DNA of 64,000 bases from Bretschneidera sinensis (Eukaryota; Streptophyta; Magnoliopsida; Brassicales; Akaniaceae): contig CM043698.1 in assembly GCA_023935145.1 (NCBI GenBank), positions 145,638,625 to 145,702,624 of the forward strand. Direction: 5' to 3'. Position numbers and translations under genes: made by a program. Shown here in pieces: positions 51,480-63,452 of the stretch. Each line of letters begins with the position of its first letter. Within the stretch, counting starts at the first letter, position 1. Under the pieces are notes generated by a model. The model worked only from the letters and a program-made list of their open reading frames with translations, was not told where the DNA came from and did not search any database.

Positions 51480-51850
51480 TCTCCTGCAGAAGGCCAACCA
51501 CGTGGTGCACGCTCCTAGTCCCATCCATTACCGTGTATCACATTATCACCCGCGGGTCCCACCATTCAACTTCCCATCAGGAGAAGCGCCGGCTAATCTG
51601 TTGGTTACCTTCTAACACGTCACCACAACACGTCGCAACCCAACAGCAGAATCCGTACGTACATTCCCACGTGAATATGAACACGTGTCGAGGGTTTATT
51701 TGTTGTACATCCGTATCACAATACAAGTGCATGGAACTCATGCATGGCGCCTTATAGAGAGACGAAAATCATGTTGGTGGATTCCAGGCGACGCGAAGAC
51801 TGGGTCCCACGCAAAAGCTGCCGCGACTCTTTCACACGTGGACCCATTGT
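51480..51850. promoter_or_regulatory. GC-richer island with clustered ACGT cores
   Basis: In otherwise AT-rich DNA this part has ccacgtgg (about 51499), acacgtc (51616), cacgtcg (51630), ccacgtga (51668), acacgtgtcg (51681) and cacacgtggac (51834). ACGT cores are bZIP/bHLH (G-box, ABRE) sites. No gene with a start next to it was found, so a promoter role is only an inference. Confidence 0.4.
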
Positions 51851-53659
51851 TGAAAACATAATATATATAATACTATAATCATTTTATTATAATTTTTTTT
51901 CAGGTGACATTTATTGTTAAAAATTAATTATTAATACTGTACATGTTTGGTTAAAAACCCAATTAAAAAATCAAACATAATTATTTCGGCTCAATGAATT
52001 ATTTTTTTCTGTAAAGATTAATAATTTTTTATATTATTTTAAATAAAAAAATCAATCATGAAACGATAAATAAATAAAATTTAAAATTTATTTAAGAAAT
52101 TATATTGACGAATAAAATATAATAGTCCAAAATGAGAGATCCCTTGCCCCGTCTAAATCCTTTTTTGGTTTAAAAAGTCGGCCACGAGATTTTAAAATAT
52201 TTAAATATTTTTAATTTAAAATAATAATTAATGAAAAAGTTGATTATTAATTTAATGTTTTATTATGACATTTGTAGTACAATGATGCAATGCTTATTAT
52301 CCCCTCTAAGGGGACAACCGGATATCAAGTATAAATTTTGTAGGGCATTGTGACATATTTTGATTGACTTACTTGTGAAGGCTTTAACAAGTAATAGAAG
52401 GTATGATTGAAAAGAAAGAAACATGATAAAAACATTAAATGGGATAAAAATGATTATAAAAAAATATATAAAATAATGAATTTTAAATAAAGAAGTTTGA
52501 GATGTGATATAAAGACAAGTAAAATAACTTGAAGACTCAAGATAAACTTTTAATACCTCGACTTCGAATTCTGCGTGACTGTTAATCTGGTTATTTAAGG
52601 ATCAATGACAATCTAAGAGTCGAGTATTTAAATTGATTAAGATAAAAGTTGTCACGATTAAATATGATTCACATAATGAAGTTAAAGATTTTGACACGTG
52701 GCATGTTTAACACATTTAATCAAGAGTACGTGAGGAAGTAGAAACGTGAGAGACTCTTGAAAAATATCTAAGCCTTAAGCAATATAAATAACAGTAGAAT
52801 CAATCATAAAATGACACAAACAATCATTCAATAATTATTATCTTTATGCATTCACTTTCTAATTTTAATAGGAATAATTGTACTATAATCGTAGTTGCAA
52901 TTCCCATTCTTCATCTATTTTCTTTTTTTTGACTCAAAGTCGATCCAAGTCAGGGCTGCATTGAAGACTTGGTTGACATTACAACGAGCTCGAAGAGCCT
53001 GTACCTAATACTTTGAGTTTGTTGTTACTACACGTTTGTTACTTATTGTGTTCATTAACTGCTAGATTATTTTTTTTTTTTGAATTTATAACGGCATATA
53101 GTAAAGTTCTCATAATTGAAGCAATGCCAAACCCATCTAGAAGAGTCTATTTCAATCTCGATTGACGAATAAATTAAATCTTGCACCAACAACAAATATG
53201 TCATCTCTAAAAGAAGAAAAAATTGTTATACATATAAGATACATATTGGATGTCAACCGCGGATAAATCTATCACAAAACATTAATTTTCTTGAAATTTG
53301 TATGTTTAAGATAGTTTTGATAAATACTTGGTATACTTACTATGCAAGTGCTTCAAAAAAATAGTTACTAATCTTGATGCTGGAGTATGTCGTCCTATCA
53401 ATCGGAATTTGGCTCTCTTAATTTTGTGTGGGAAGCGTAAAGGCAATTTACATACATCTCAACCATTATATTAAATATAATTGTCATTATTATGTCAAAT
53501 CAATAAGATCATTCAATGTAAATGAAGTTGTCTATTATATGGCTTAAATCTTTTTAATTTTTCATTATTTTCTATAGAAAATATTTCACTTTGATTTTTC
53601 TTTTTTTCTTTCTTCTTCTTCATATCCATTCTTTCTCTATTTTGGATTCTAATAAAGAA

Positions 53660-54738
53660 AGAAGATACGTTGAAAATTACTATTTAAAAAAAAAATTAAC
53701 CAATAAGAACCCTTAAGGTAAATGAACCTCCTTATTATATAATAATTATTTTTTGAATAATCCCAAAAAATAATTAGAACTCCAAACCTTAATTACTAAT
53801 TAAAAGATAAACCAAAAGTTTATAATTAGATATCATAAAGATTGGTTTGGTATTATCATATTTCTTTTATATGATGCAATTGCAATGTATTGTAATTACA
53901 AAGCATCGTTTATGTTGTCTTCTCCCTTTTTTTCCGTTTAATGTCTTTTCCAATTCAATTTACGTGATAAACCATTACAGTACTCCACCAGAAAATTGAA
54001 GTAACAAACTAATTATATTTTATACAGCGAATATCATAAAATTAACAAATTTTGGTCTTTCGTTTGAGTTTTGAATAAGAAATTATTTAAAAAAAGAATT
54101 CCAAAAACTAAGTAAAACTAACTTTTGTAGTTGTTTAAAAAATGGCATGTAATGTGTCAAAACATTTAGCTCGCAATAAATAATAGCCCACTACAACCCA
54201 AGTCAGCATAATATGCAAAACTCAACTTTTATACTTGAGAGAAGAAAGTTCCCATCCGTTAAAGCCAAATGATAGCAACAAGACATGTTCCTTCGTATGG
54301 TTAAATAGATCACCATACCATTACATATATTTAAAAAATAATGAGAAGAAAATAACAATATATAGTATGCATTCGGTTCTTAAAGTGGGTTTCCTCTGTT
54401 ATAACAAATGTGAAGTAAAACATTCAATACATTATTTTTATACATGGATTTGAACTTTTTAAATTTTAGGATTTAATGAAGATCACTTTATAGTCAAAAT
54501 TTAAATTCATTACAGACTTTACTTCATAAATTATTTTTTTTTACGATAAATGAGTCACATTCTCGATTTTTATGCTTTAGATGACTTAAAATTCTAAAGA
54601 ATGGAAAACCAAAATGGGTTTCAACTAATTTTTTTAGATTCATTTTTTGAAAGTTATTATCGAATAAAAGAATTCATTTACCTTATGTGATCTTGTTGGT
54701 TAATTTAAAAATAGTAATTTTCTAAATATCTTTTTGGG
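53660..54738. repeat. Inner inverted repeat nested in the 53.4-55.5 kb element
   Basis: The left arm (53660-53770; gaaaattactattt, attaaccaataaga, ggtaaatgaa) pairs with the right arm (54640-54738; ttcatttacctta, cttgttggttaattt, aaatagtaattttc). The arms are about 75-80% alike with a spacer of ~870 bp. A further inverted pair straddles the right end (54440-54515 with gatcactttatagtcaaaat, against 54775-54845 with attttgattataaagtgatc). Non-coding. Confidence 0.6.
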
Positions 54739-54925
54739 ATTGACTTCTCTGTGGTAAAACATGCGATACACATAAATTTTGATTATAAAGTGATCCCTAT
54801 TAAATCTCAAAATTTAATGAGTCCAAATTTATATACAAAAGCAGTGTATTACATGTTTTACAGTATAATTTTTATGTCGGATGAGTCAATCCTTATCTTT
54901 TTTCATTGTTAGAACCTTAAATAGA

Positions 54926-55159
54926 GGAGAAATTGTTAAGTGTTCCTTAACCTATATAGTGTTATTATTCGCCCATTGGTAATATGAGGAACTCAAGTGA
55001 TAATTTCAAAGAACTCAAGTGGTAACACAACATGTTGGTATTACACAATTTCCTTTGAATTGCCACTCAAGTTCCTTAGAATTACCACTTGAGTTCCTTA
55101 TATTACCCATGGGCGAATGATAACACTGCATAGGATAAGAATCATCCAATAATTTCTCC
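54926..55159. mobile_element. Fold-back MITE with 7-8 bp target duplication
   Basis: The left arm ggagaaattgttaagtgttc through tattcgcccattggtaatat is mirrored on the right by atattacccatgggcgaatg through aatttctcc. The arms are roughly 85-110 bp long and highly alike. The direct repeat aaatagag flanks it (54919-54926 and 55160-55167), which suits an hAT-type 8 bp target duplication. A shorter copy of the gaactcaagtgg phrase is repeated inside each arm. Non-coding. Confidence 0.8.
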
Positions 55160-55513
55160 AAATAGAGAAATAATGAATATTAGGAACAAAAAGAAAGAAA
55201 TAAAAAGGAAAGTGAAATATTTCTTATTGAAAATAACCAAAAACATGAAATATTTAAGCAGTTTCATTTACTTTAAGCCCAAAGAGATGAATATGAAGAA
55301 AAAGAAGAAATAAAGAAAAACAAAAGTGAAATATTTCCTATTGTAAATAACGGAAAATTGGAAAGATTTAAGCCACATAATAGAAAATTTTATTTACCTT
55401 AAATGATTTAACTGATTTGGCATAATAATGATAATTAAATTTAATAGAATAGTTGGGACGTATGTAAATTGTCTATACAATTCCCACACAAAATTGAGAG
55501 AACCAAGATCCGT

Positions 55514-57534
55514 GTCAATTATTGATTGGCTAATGTTTTTTAACATACAATGTCCGAATAATCTTCTAAATAATAAATACTCACATTAATGATCTGCACT
55601 TGAGTGAAAAATGTTATAGGCGTTGTTATTTGAGAATTTGCTTAAAGAACTAAAATTAAAAGTTTAAGTTGCGTTTAAACTTCTTTCAAATCTATATTCT
55701 TATTTAATTAACTGTGTTAAAAATCAATCAATAAAGTAATATCGCCATTGCAAAACATGCATCAAATGAATAAATGTATTTATGCAAAAAAAAAAAAAAA
55801 AAAAAAACACAAGCTCATGCTCACATATTGAAGTGGTATCTTTTCCATTTTGAGAGCAAATGCATGTACCTCTAGGATGTAAGCCTTTAATTGGTAGGCT
55901 AAAGTGATAAACAGCTTTTAATTGATAGGATAAAGTGATAAACGCTTTGTTTTGCAGAGGTTTTGAGTTCGTTATTGATCATCAGATGTAATTAATTTTT
56001 TTGAATAAACAGATCACACTCACAAAATTTATTTTGAATAATTCATACATGTGAACAAAATGATTTGCATCTATCCTAAAAATAATCAGACCGAAAATAA
56101 AATCCAAATACCTTGTCACAAGAAAAGAACTAATTTTTCTTAAATAAAAAACTTCTCAAAGGATAAGTTCAAACAATTAACTAAAGTAATAGAAATGAAG
56201 ATTTGTTCGGTCAATGTTATTAACGGTGGATTAAGAATTCTTCTCATTAAATTTGATATTTGGTTTTCAACCTTTTAACGATTTGATTTTTAAATCAATC
56301 ATCAGTAACATTAACAAAACATGATTTGAATCATTTCCAATTAAAATAAAAATAAAATTCACTGTAAAATTAAAAATAATAACAATAAAATTTAATTTAA
56401 ATTTTTTATTTAATAATATATTATTCAAACTAACCGAACGCGCTATTTCAACTCTATCCAAAATCACAAATCTAAAGAAAAATCGTTTTAATTAAGTAAT
56501 AAGTGGGTGAAGGCAAAATTTTCGAGTTCTCAATAGGAAAACAAAAAACAGGCGCATTAACTTTATCGGACGGTGGAGGTGCACATGACGACAACCCGAA
56601 TCACATCTACCTCGTCAACACGGAAGTACTCTTCTCTCGTGGGCCCCATGCCCCTCTGATTCGGTCCCCTTAACTAAGCAGCTGTTTCGCCGTCGGTGCC
56701 GCCTCTCATTATTTTATAATTTATATTTTTTTAAGAAAACTGAATAAATTAACCCCTAAGGAAATTCTCTGTGAACGCGTTCACGTGGACCCACAACATA
56801 CGCCGCAGCTGTCAGTCGCTCGACCGCGAGGGACCTCAAGATCGCCTCAAAAAGTAGAGGCTCTACGCGAATCACGAGGAGATATTTTGATCCAGATGTG
56901 AAGGGACAAGATTGAGCCCCCCTATGCATCTCATCGTGAGGTCGCCTTCTCCGTCTTACACTTGTCATTTTCTACGTTAAAATAATACTACTAGTTTTAG
57001 CGTAGTGCAGTCTCCGTACAGAAAATGGGCCCAAAGTGTGACGTAAGCGAGAAAAGATTAGGTAACGTACGCTTAGCGTCGGCCACCCATGCCGGCGACA
57101 TGTCTGACTGTTTTAGATACTCCATGGGATAAAATAAAAAAAAAGAAACGAAAATTGGTACACCGTGATGATTGGTTAGTGAGAAAATGCAGGAAAATTA
57201 AAAGAAAAATGCTACGCGAAAATTAACCTATTGATAGTGAAATTGAGCCAAGAAACGGAGAGGATCAACAAGAAAAACGACTAAGATTGATTTAAGATCT
57301 GAAAGTTTAAAATCGAACAACAGAGAAAAACCATATGATTTCCCAGTTGCAAAAATAGCAGATCTCTGGTTATCACCTATACACAACTGATCCTTTTAGT
57401 CCTTACATGTCAGCTTTTACTTTCTTTCTCCCTCTCTCCATATGTGAAAAAAACTAGAAACTCTCTTTAAAAGAGAGACTGCAAAACAAAAGATAAAAAA
57501 AAGCATTTCTCCGCTGCAAAACGACGGGTAAATT
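55514..57534. other. Gene-free interval downstream of ERF4-like gene
   Basis: AT-rich to about 56520, with a run of about 20 A near 55787-55807. A GC-richer stretch (56560-57120) has acgacaacccg, gaacgcgttcacgtggaccc (56765-56784) and ccgccgtcggtgccgcc-like words but no convincing frame. The 3' UTR of the ERF gene would lie at the right edge. Confidence 0.5.
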
Positions 57535-58161
57535 TCAGGCCTCTTCAGGTGGAGGAGGGTGGTTAAGATCAAGATCGAGGACTGATCTTCTCCCGGGAAC
57601 ACCATCGAAATCAACGACAGATGATGAATCAGAGTCGCTCTGGGCCCCACCACCCACCATGGGACGAAGGTGAAAATCGGAAGCCGTCCGATCAAACCTG
57701 CACAGATCCCTAGAAACAGGGCCGCGGCCGCCGCAGCCGACTCCTCCCATCACGTCGAAGAAGAAAACGGGACGCGCCACCACCGGGAGAGGAAATCCCG
57801 CGCCACGCCCACCTCCGAGGCTCAGCTCCAGCTGCGGTGGAGCTGGAGGTGAAGCGCAGTCCACGGTGCTGCTCTGGCTTGGGCTGCGCGTGAAATTGTT
57901 GTTGCTATTGAGCTCAGCGGGTGTCGGGAAATTGGTTTTGGCTTTGATCCCGCGGAACTCACGCGCCGCCGCATCGTAGGCACGCGCAGCCTCTTCAGCA
58001 GTGTCAAAGGTGCCGAGCCAGACCCGGGTTTTCTTCCCTGGGTCCCGGATCTCCGCCGCGTACCGTCCCCACGGCCTCTTCCTCACGCCTCTGTACCTGT
58101 TTTCCTTGGAATTTGAAATCGGGTTCGGGTTAGCAGGACCGGGTTTTGCTCTCGGAGCCAT
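57535..58161 (-). CDS. ERF4: AP2/ERF transcription factor with EAR motif (ERF4-like repressor)
   Basis: A single 208 aa frame without introns. One AP2/ERF DNA-binding domain spans residues 22-79: [18 protein letters not shown] and then [20 protein letters not shown]. Ala35 and Asp40 mark the ERF rather than the DREB branch, which reads GCC-box DNA. The middle has the blocks [23 protein letters not shown] and [22 protein letters not shown] follows. The C-terminus carries LDLDLN (195-200) in a DLNxPP setting, the EAR repression motif that recruits TOPLESS/SAP18-type co-repressors. The set and order of blocks is that of ERF4/ERF8-type repressors, which act in ethylene, jasmonate and abscisic acid responses. 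Length and motifs are complete. GC content is higher than in the surrounding DNA. Confidence 0.93.
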   Translation of the reverse strand: MAPRAKPGPANPNPISNSKENRYRGVRKRPWGRYAAEIRDPGKKTRVWLGTFDTAEEAARAYDAAAREFRGIKAKTNFPTPAELNSNNNFTRSPSQSSTVDCASPPAPPQLELSLGGGRGAGFPLPVVARPVFFFDVMGGVGCGGRGPVSRDLCRFDRTASDFHLRPMVGGGAQSDSDSSSVVDFDGVPGRRSVLDLDLNHPPPPEEA

Positions 58162-58255
58162 TATTGATAGAGGTTTCTTTTAGCTGGTGTTTATAGCATG
58201 TGATATGAAAAATAAAGAAACGGAGAGGTTGAGAGAAGGGCGAGCGAGGTATTGG

Positions 58256-58263
58256 TTTATATA
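58256..58263 (-). promoter_or_regulatory. TATA box of the ERF4-like gene
   Basis: On the minus strand tatataaa lies about 95 bases before the ATG at 58161, between a CT-rich stretch upstream and a short leader. This is a normal distance for a TATA box with a 60-70 base leader. An acgtgtc word lies about 65 bases further upstream (58325-58331), a possible ABRE-type site. The ERF start and TATA box fit each other. Confidence 0.7.
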
Positions 58264-58331
58264 GAGAGAGAGTGTTAAAGCTACGCTCCTTTTGGGCGCT
58301 TGTTGTGTACTGTCAAAGCAGGAACGTGTCT

Positions 58332-58770
58332 TCTCTTGCACGAATTAACTTTAGTCTGATTGTCCAATCATTTTGTGCCATGTAATGTAGTGGTAGATTA
58401 TAATTCTTGTACACGAAGTAGTTGTGTTCAGATTTATCCAATCATTTCGTGCCACGTTTTGTTGTACTTTGGAGCTTATTAAGAATCGGATTACCACCAA
58501 CGGAGTAATCAAATTCCTTTTCCTCTTTATTAGTTTGGATAAATTTTTTTATAACTAAATATGGATAAAATATTGCATTTTATCCTTTGAAGTTTGAAAG
58601 AATGAATGAATGAATGTATTTCCTTTATCCGGCAAGCAATTAGTTCTCCCTGTTTAACCTGCCTTTTCAAGTTGAATTTGGTTATTGAAATTATGGCTGT
58701 AGACCAATAGAATTTGTAGGTTTTATTAGGTAATTAGGTTAGAGATTACTAAAAGTTTAAAAGAGTTATT
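58332..58770. other. AT-rich DNA upstream of the ERF promoter
   Basis: No gene or clear element. The phrase atcatttygtgccaygt occurs twice (58366-58382 and 58441-58457), a short duplication in the distal promoter. Confidence 0.5.
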
Positions 58771-59330
58771 GTTTGTCGTGAGTTATGCGACTGTCGTGCG
58801 TGCATACCACAGTTCAATCTGAACCGTTCGTCACATCACTCACGACTTATGATAATAGTAATCTTTTTAAAAGTTTCATTACACGTGAAAGATTTATTGA
58901 TAGAAGAGATATGCATTTATTCATTTGATAGATTTTGTAATGATTGTTACTTGTAGTTTGTCGCGAGTGATGCGACCATTGCATGTGCATACCACGATCT
59001 AATCTGGACGGCTAATTACATCACTTGCGATTTGTGATAAAAATAGTATTTTTAAAAGCTTTATTACACATGAAAAGTTTATTGGTTGGTCAAAAAATAT
59101 TTTTATCCATTTGATAGATTTAATAATGATTGTGATTTACTGTTTGTCGCGACCATCACACGTGCATTTCACGGTCTAATATGGATCGTTAATTACATCA
59201 TTCACAATTTATGACAAAAATGATTTTTTAAAAACTTCATTACACGTGAAAGATTTATTGATTGGTCAAAAGAATGCTTTTCTTGCTTTGATAGATTTAG
59301 TAATGATTGTTATTTGTTGTTGTAGCTTTT
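58771..59330. repeat. Three tandem repeats of about 190 bp with inner hairpins
   Basis: Units start near 58771, 58956 and 59152 with gtttgtcgygag/gtttgtcgcgacc. Each unit has gcgtgcataccac- or catgtgcataccac-type words, then atcactcacgacttatgata and attacacgtgaaagatttat, and ends with tttgatagattt and taatgattgt. In each, the first ~20 bases (gtcgcgagtgatg) are complementary to a site about 70 bases on (catcacttgcgat). That makes a possible hairpin. Divergence is about 15-20%. Non-coding. Confidence 0.85.
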
Positions 59331-59469
59331 AGATTCAACATCGAACAATAGTTCTATTTAAGAGATTCAAATTTGATTTTTCTCTATGTCAATATATCGA
59401 AGAAAAAAAAAATCATAAAACTCTTAATCAAAAGAAAAACTTCATATCATCAATATCATATTAAAAAAA

Positions 59470-59795
59470 AGGTAAATTTACTTTCGAAGTTTCATGTTGT
59501 GTTAATTTGATCTTAAGGTATGAGAGTGTTAATCTGCCCATAAGTTTTATTTTTTAGGTCATTTGAGTTTTTTGTCTAATTGGACTGTCAAGAAGCTTGT
59601 GACCCCGCTTCTTAAACAATGGTAAATTAATCTGAAAAACAAAAATTTGACATATTTTTTGCGTGTCTCTTGACAGTTCAATTGAATGAAATATCAAATT
59701 GATCTGAAAGTAAAACTCAGTAACAAATTTACTTTATCAACATATAAGGTCAAATTAACCAAATTATTTATTTTCAATGATAAATTTATTTTTTT
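59470..59795. mobile_element. Fold-back MITE-like element
   Basis: The left arm (59470-59593, ending gtctaattggactgtcaag) pairs with the right arm (59672-59795, starting ctcttgacagttcaattgaa) at roughly 75% identity. The loop is about 75 bp. Related to the fragment at 5140-5335. Non-coding. Confidence 0.65.
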
Positions 59796-62700
59796 TCTTA
59801 AAAAAAATCACCTAAGCTACTATTATAAAAGTGCTTGAATCCGAGACATCGAGCATACATAAAAAATTAATTTTTACCATCCAACGGTGCTTGATACATC
59901 TTTGCTAGAGCATTTTACATGACTCCATCCAAACAAAAATTTCTTGAAGGTTTTTTCTCGTGCGAGTAAAAACTATCATAGAGGGGTACACGTTCAAAGT
60001 ATGTTAGGTGTGTCGGGTAATGCAATGTGTATCCACAAAGAGCGTGCACTCACGCTCTTCGTGTTCCACTTTGGCCTATTACTTACAAAGCAGATTATGT
60101 TGGGGCTCAGTCAACAAGGACTTTGACTACACTGTGCGCCATACCAAAAAATAAAAGAAAAAAATGCCTTTAGCCGCCTTGCCGCAAAGAAAACATGGTG
60201 GTCCCCAAGAAGTAAACAAATCCTACCAGTTGTTAAGTAAGTTACGACACGTGGAAGGCGATCGAGCAGAACACATGTGCGACAAATAGACCAAAGGGCG
60301 GCTTTGCTTAACGGCGGTTATGACGGCGATTCCACCGTCCAGTTCTTCCTTTCTTGCTTACCACAAACGCAAATTTTTCTGACGGCAAATTCAGTTCGTT
60401 TAGTTAATTTTAATATGTAGTACTATTTTCGTCGGCATGCCCCGGCTTCTCGCCGCGTGAGTCGGGCTCGGATCTGTCCGAACCCGCAGTGGAAACTGCT
60501 AGGTTTTCTGTTCTGTTTCCTTTGAAACGGTCCTCTGGGATCCAACGGTTGAGAGTGTGTTAACCGTTTTGATGCTTACACGTGTTCTTTTCTTATGATT
60601 CATATTAAAAAAAGGGAAATCCCATAGAAAAAAAACACTTTTCACCTTTTACTTTTGGAGTGAAAACCATTTTTCTAATAAAATAAATAATTTTCTTGCA
60701 TAGGAAATATCGAGTCTCATTACATAAAATGAATTTAGAGTAATCTTTATCGTATTTATATTGAGGTCGAAGCTAAGGATTATCCCGTATTCTATGCGAT
60801 GAAAGCCTAGCTTTAGCACCAACAAACATCTATGAAGAGACACGAACCCAAACATTTCTAATGAGGTGAACGAGTTCTCACTGCTGAACCAATCCCTTGT
60901 TAACGATTGAAAACCTTTTAGAGTTTAAGCCACAAATATATTATTTGTTACAATAGTTTTATCATTAAACTCATATTCTGTTTGAAATGAAAAATCACAC
61001 GAAATACAAATTCATTAATGAATATTTTCACATATTACGTCGTGTTTTCGTGTACTTTTTAATAATATAACATAAGATTAATTATTTAAAAATGTACATA
61101 AAATGTGTTATGGATGATTAATTAAAATGTTAAGGGTATGTTTTGCTTTGAAATAAATATAAAAGACTTTTATTATTCGGAAAATTGGCGATATCAAATA
61201 ATGGAATTTTGAAATATAACCGAATTATCTACATGGACAAGTTTTTTGGGAAATATAACTGAATTATCTACATGGACAAGTCTTTGGGAAGATTAGATTT
61301 TTTAACCATTTTAAGTATGTGATCGATGTTCATACATGCTAAATTGAGCAAAGAGATAAAAAAAAAAAATAAAGATACTATACCCAACAAATCTATAAGA
61401 ACTATATAGTTTAGGTTTGGCAAAATACAAAGTGATTGTTATTGGCATTGTCACATTGATGGCAAATTTTGGAAATATTGTAGTTTTAGACTACTAGACA
61501 TTAATTCGACAAGAAAAGAAACCTAAAATGTTTATAATGTTTTTGGTAATAATAATTTTTATGATCAAAATATTTGTTTTTCTTTCGATTAATCTTTTGA
61601 TACATACAACCCATTTAACTTTTGTTTTGTCTTAAAGACAGTCGATGTGGTTTAAATTATTGAGAATGATAATGATATTCATTATGTTCTAATATCTTTC
61701 GATTGATGATAAAATTAGGTTTGCTTTCTTTTTCATTTCTCATTTTGCATCACATAAAAGAATAACAATGGAACTGATTCAAGGTAGAGAATGCATTTCT
61801 CATTCTCATTACCCAAACATGATCTTCATATTTTCTTTGTTTTCGATGGGGAAATTTCCTTATCTCTCGTTTTTGTCTTCAACAAAGGTATAAGCCCTTG
61901 TTTACCTGTTGGGAACGTAAATTTCTCATAAAATTGATGTTAATTCTAATAATATTTATTTTAATTCAAAAGGCTAAAATCTCTCTCAAATCAGCCTCGA
62001 CGGGGATGCTGGGGATAGTCGGGGTGAGAATTTTTGCCATCCCTAATATTCCCATAAAAAAAATCAAAAAAAACTTTCACATGGCAGGGAGGAGGGCTGG
62101 CTGGTGGAGACAGGATTTGTCATTGAATGGGCCAATGTGTAGTCATATCTCAAGACAGATTGAATTCATAAAAGGCTGGAGCGGCTGGAGCTAGTTGGTT
62201 CAATGGCCCAGCAGGAACGTGGGGATTGTTATGCAAATTTCCTTAGGTGTTTACATTACATCCACTAAAATCAGACACCCATTTTATAAAATTAATTACT
62301 TAAAGAGTAAGAAAATTAATAATAGAATTCACATTTTTTTTTTCTTCTTCTTACATGGAAGAGAGAAATATCAAATTCGGATCTCTTATACAAAAACTTA
62401 TATGACTTGACCGCGACAAAGTCATAAACTCTCCACAGAAGACCGAAGCGAGTTAGATTTGCATCATTCCGCGAAGGACGATTGGGGCGTGGGTGGTCTT
62501 TATAACACAATCAATAACTCGATTCATTTTCAATACCATTAGACAGAAAACTCAAGTCGAATTTATATTCATTTGTGAGTAGAAATTTATCATAATTTAT
62601 ATTTGAGGTAAACATATCTAAATTGGAATTGTATATCTCTTTTAAAACAAAGACTTCAAATTCAAATTTTTCGATTCTAAAAATAAAAATAAAATTGGAA

Positions 62701-62888
62701 TCGTATCTCTATTTTGCGAGCTTAATTTAGTGGTTAGATGTCTATTTATTGAGACTAATGTTCTGATTTAAAGTCGGTTTTCATCTCTCAAAATGAAAAG
62801 GAAAAAAAATTGAAATGGTTGTATCATAGGAAAAAAATTTCCTTCCATCCAAACAAAAGCCAACTAAAGCATTTCTAAACGAGTCAGC
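59796..62888. other. Gene-free interval right of the MITE
   Basis: No exon series or domain recognised. A GC-richer stretch (60230-60560) has cacgtgg and gccccggcttctcgccgc-type words and aacggttgag/aaccgttttg MYB-like sites. A short hairpin aagagcgtg..cacgctctt lies at 60038-60060. A 39 bp duplication is at 61211-61287. The G-rich run near 62085-62115 has no frame of interest. Short frames here are not called. Confidence 0.5.
61211..61287. repeat. 39 bp tandem duplication
   Basis: Two copies starting gaaatataac(c/t)gaattatct (61211 and 61250) with two differences. Recent by its look. Non-coding. Confidence 0.9.
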
Positions 62889-63378
62889 ATGCATCACGTC
62901 TTCCAATCGTTGAATGCTTTTTCCCGGGAAACTACCATGCAACAGAAATTCAAATTTGTATTCCTAAGCAGACCAAGAAACCCTCTATCTCACTACCACA
63001 CTTCACACCATACCCTCTCATCTTTTGTTTATGTTCACAATCTTCAAATCCCCAAGAACCCAAATCAACAAAACCACAGCAAAAGCTTTGCATTTCATTT
63101 TCTGGGTATAACAGAAACAACTCGGTTTTATCACTTAGTTGCAGATTCTGATAAAATCACCGAGTTTGATAAAGACCCAGATGACCAATATGCTATAGAA
63201 GTCCAAAACATCCTCAAGAATTACAGGGAAAATTCAATAGAGGAGATTGAGCTACCTCTCGATCAATGCAGGCTTGTAGTAACAGATGAGTTTGTTTTGG
63301 ATGTGCTTAAGTGCAATTGGTCTGATTGAAATTTGGCTTATATTTTTTTCAAACGGGTTTCTAGAGGAGGTTGTTGAA
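62889..63378 (+). pseudogene. Truncated PPR-type gene start, broken
   Basis: An ATG frame of 146 codons starts with a basic, Ser/His-rich stretch like a mitochondrial targeting peptide. It ends in DEFVLDVLKCNWSD and a TGA at 63327-63329. After that TGA the same frame goes on NLAYIFFKRVSRGG to a second TGA at 63376-63378. The phrase from VTDEFVL to the FF.RVSRG part resembles the N-terminus of mitochondrial PPR proteins, where Trp usually follows Asp. So the first TGA looks like a nonsense change of TGG. No PPR repeats follow; a copia LTR starts 75 bases later. If it is a real short protein, its function is unknown. Confidence 0.5.
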
Positions 63379-63452
63379 TGATGCCCCAGGAGCTGTAGAT
63401 ATTTGAGTTGTAGAGGTTTAATAAAACACATGCTTGATCTACTCTTTTATTT

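Larger units (their letters stand above)
49592..53402. other. Gene-free interval right of the yippee gene
   Basis: The first few hundred bases should hold the yippee promoter. No exon series was recognised. Notable parts are the duplication at 50841-51080 and the ACGT-rich island at 51480-51850. A low-confidence LTR-like stretch lies at about 52650-53000 (a tataaata-type box near 52785 and a gactcaaagtc phrase at 52930), without a matching second LTR. Confidence 0.5.
53403..55513. mobile_element. 2.1 kb element with long terminal inverted repeats
   Basis: The left arm (about 53403-53640; ggctctcttaattttgtgtg, then caatttacatac and gcttaaatctttttaatttt) is matched in reverse complement by the right arm (about 55175-55513; caattcccacacaaaattga, gtatgtaaattgtc and aaagatttaagcc). 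The arms are about 80% alike. The right arm carries an inner duplication (55190-55260 against 55300-55370, each with agtgaaatattt). No transposase is seen inside. Long arms without a gene fit a non-autonomous Mutator-type or fold-back element; the class is inferred. Target duplications could not be fixed. Confidence 0.65.

Noticed and set aside
56756..56968. 70-codon minus frame in GC-rich DNA
   Set aside because: The higher GC lowers stop frequency; no family likeness or splice context.
61898..62510. Short frames near a G-rich run
   Set aside because: No domain, no conserved start, and several overlapping frames in the same place.
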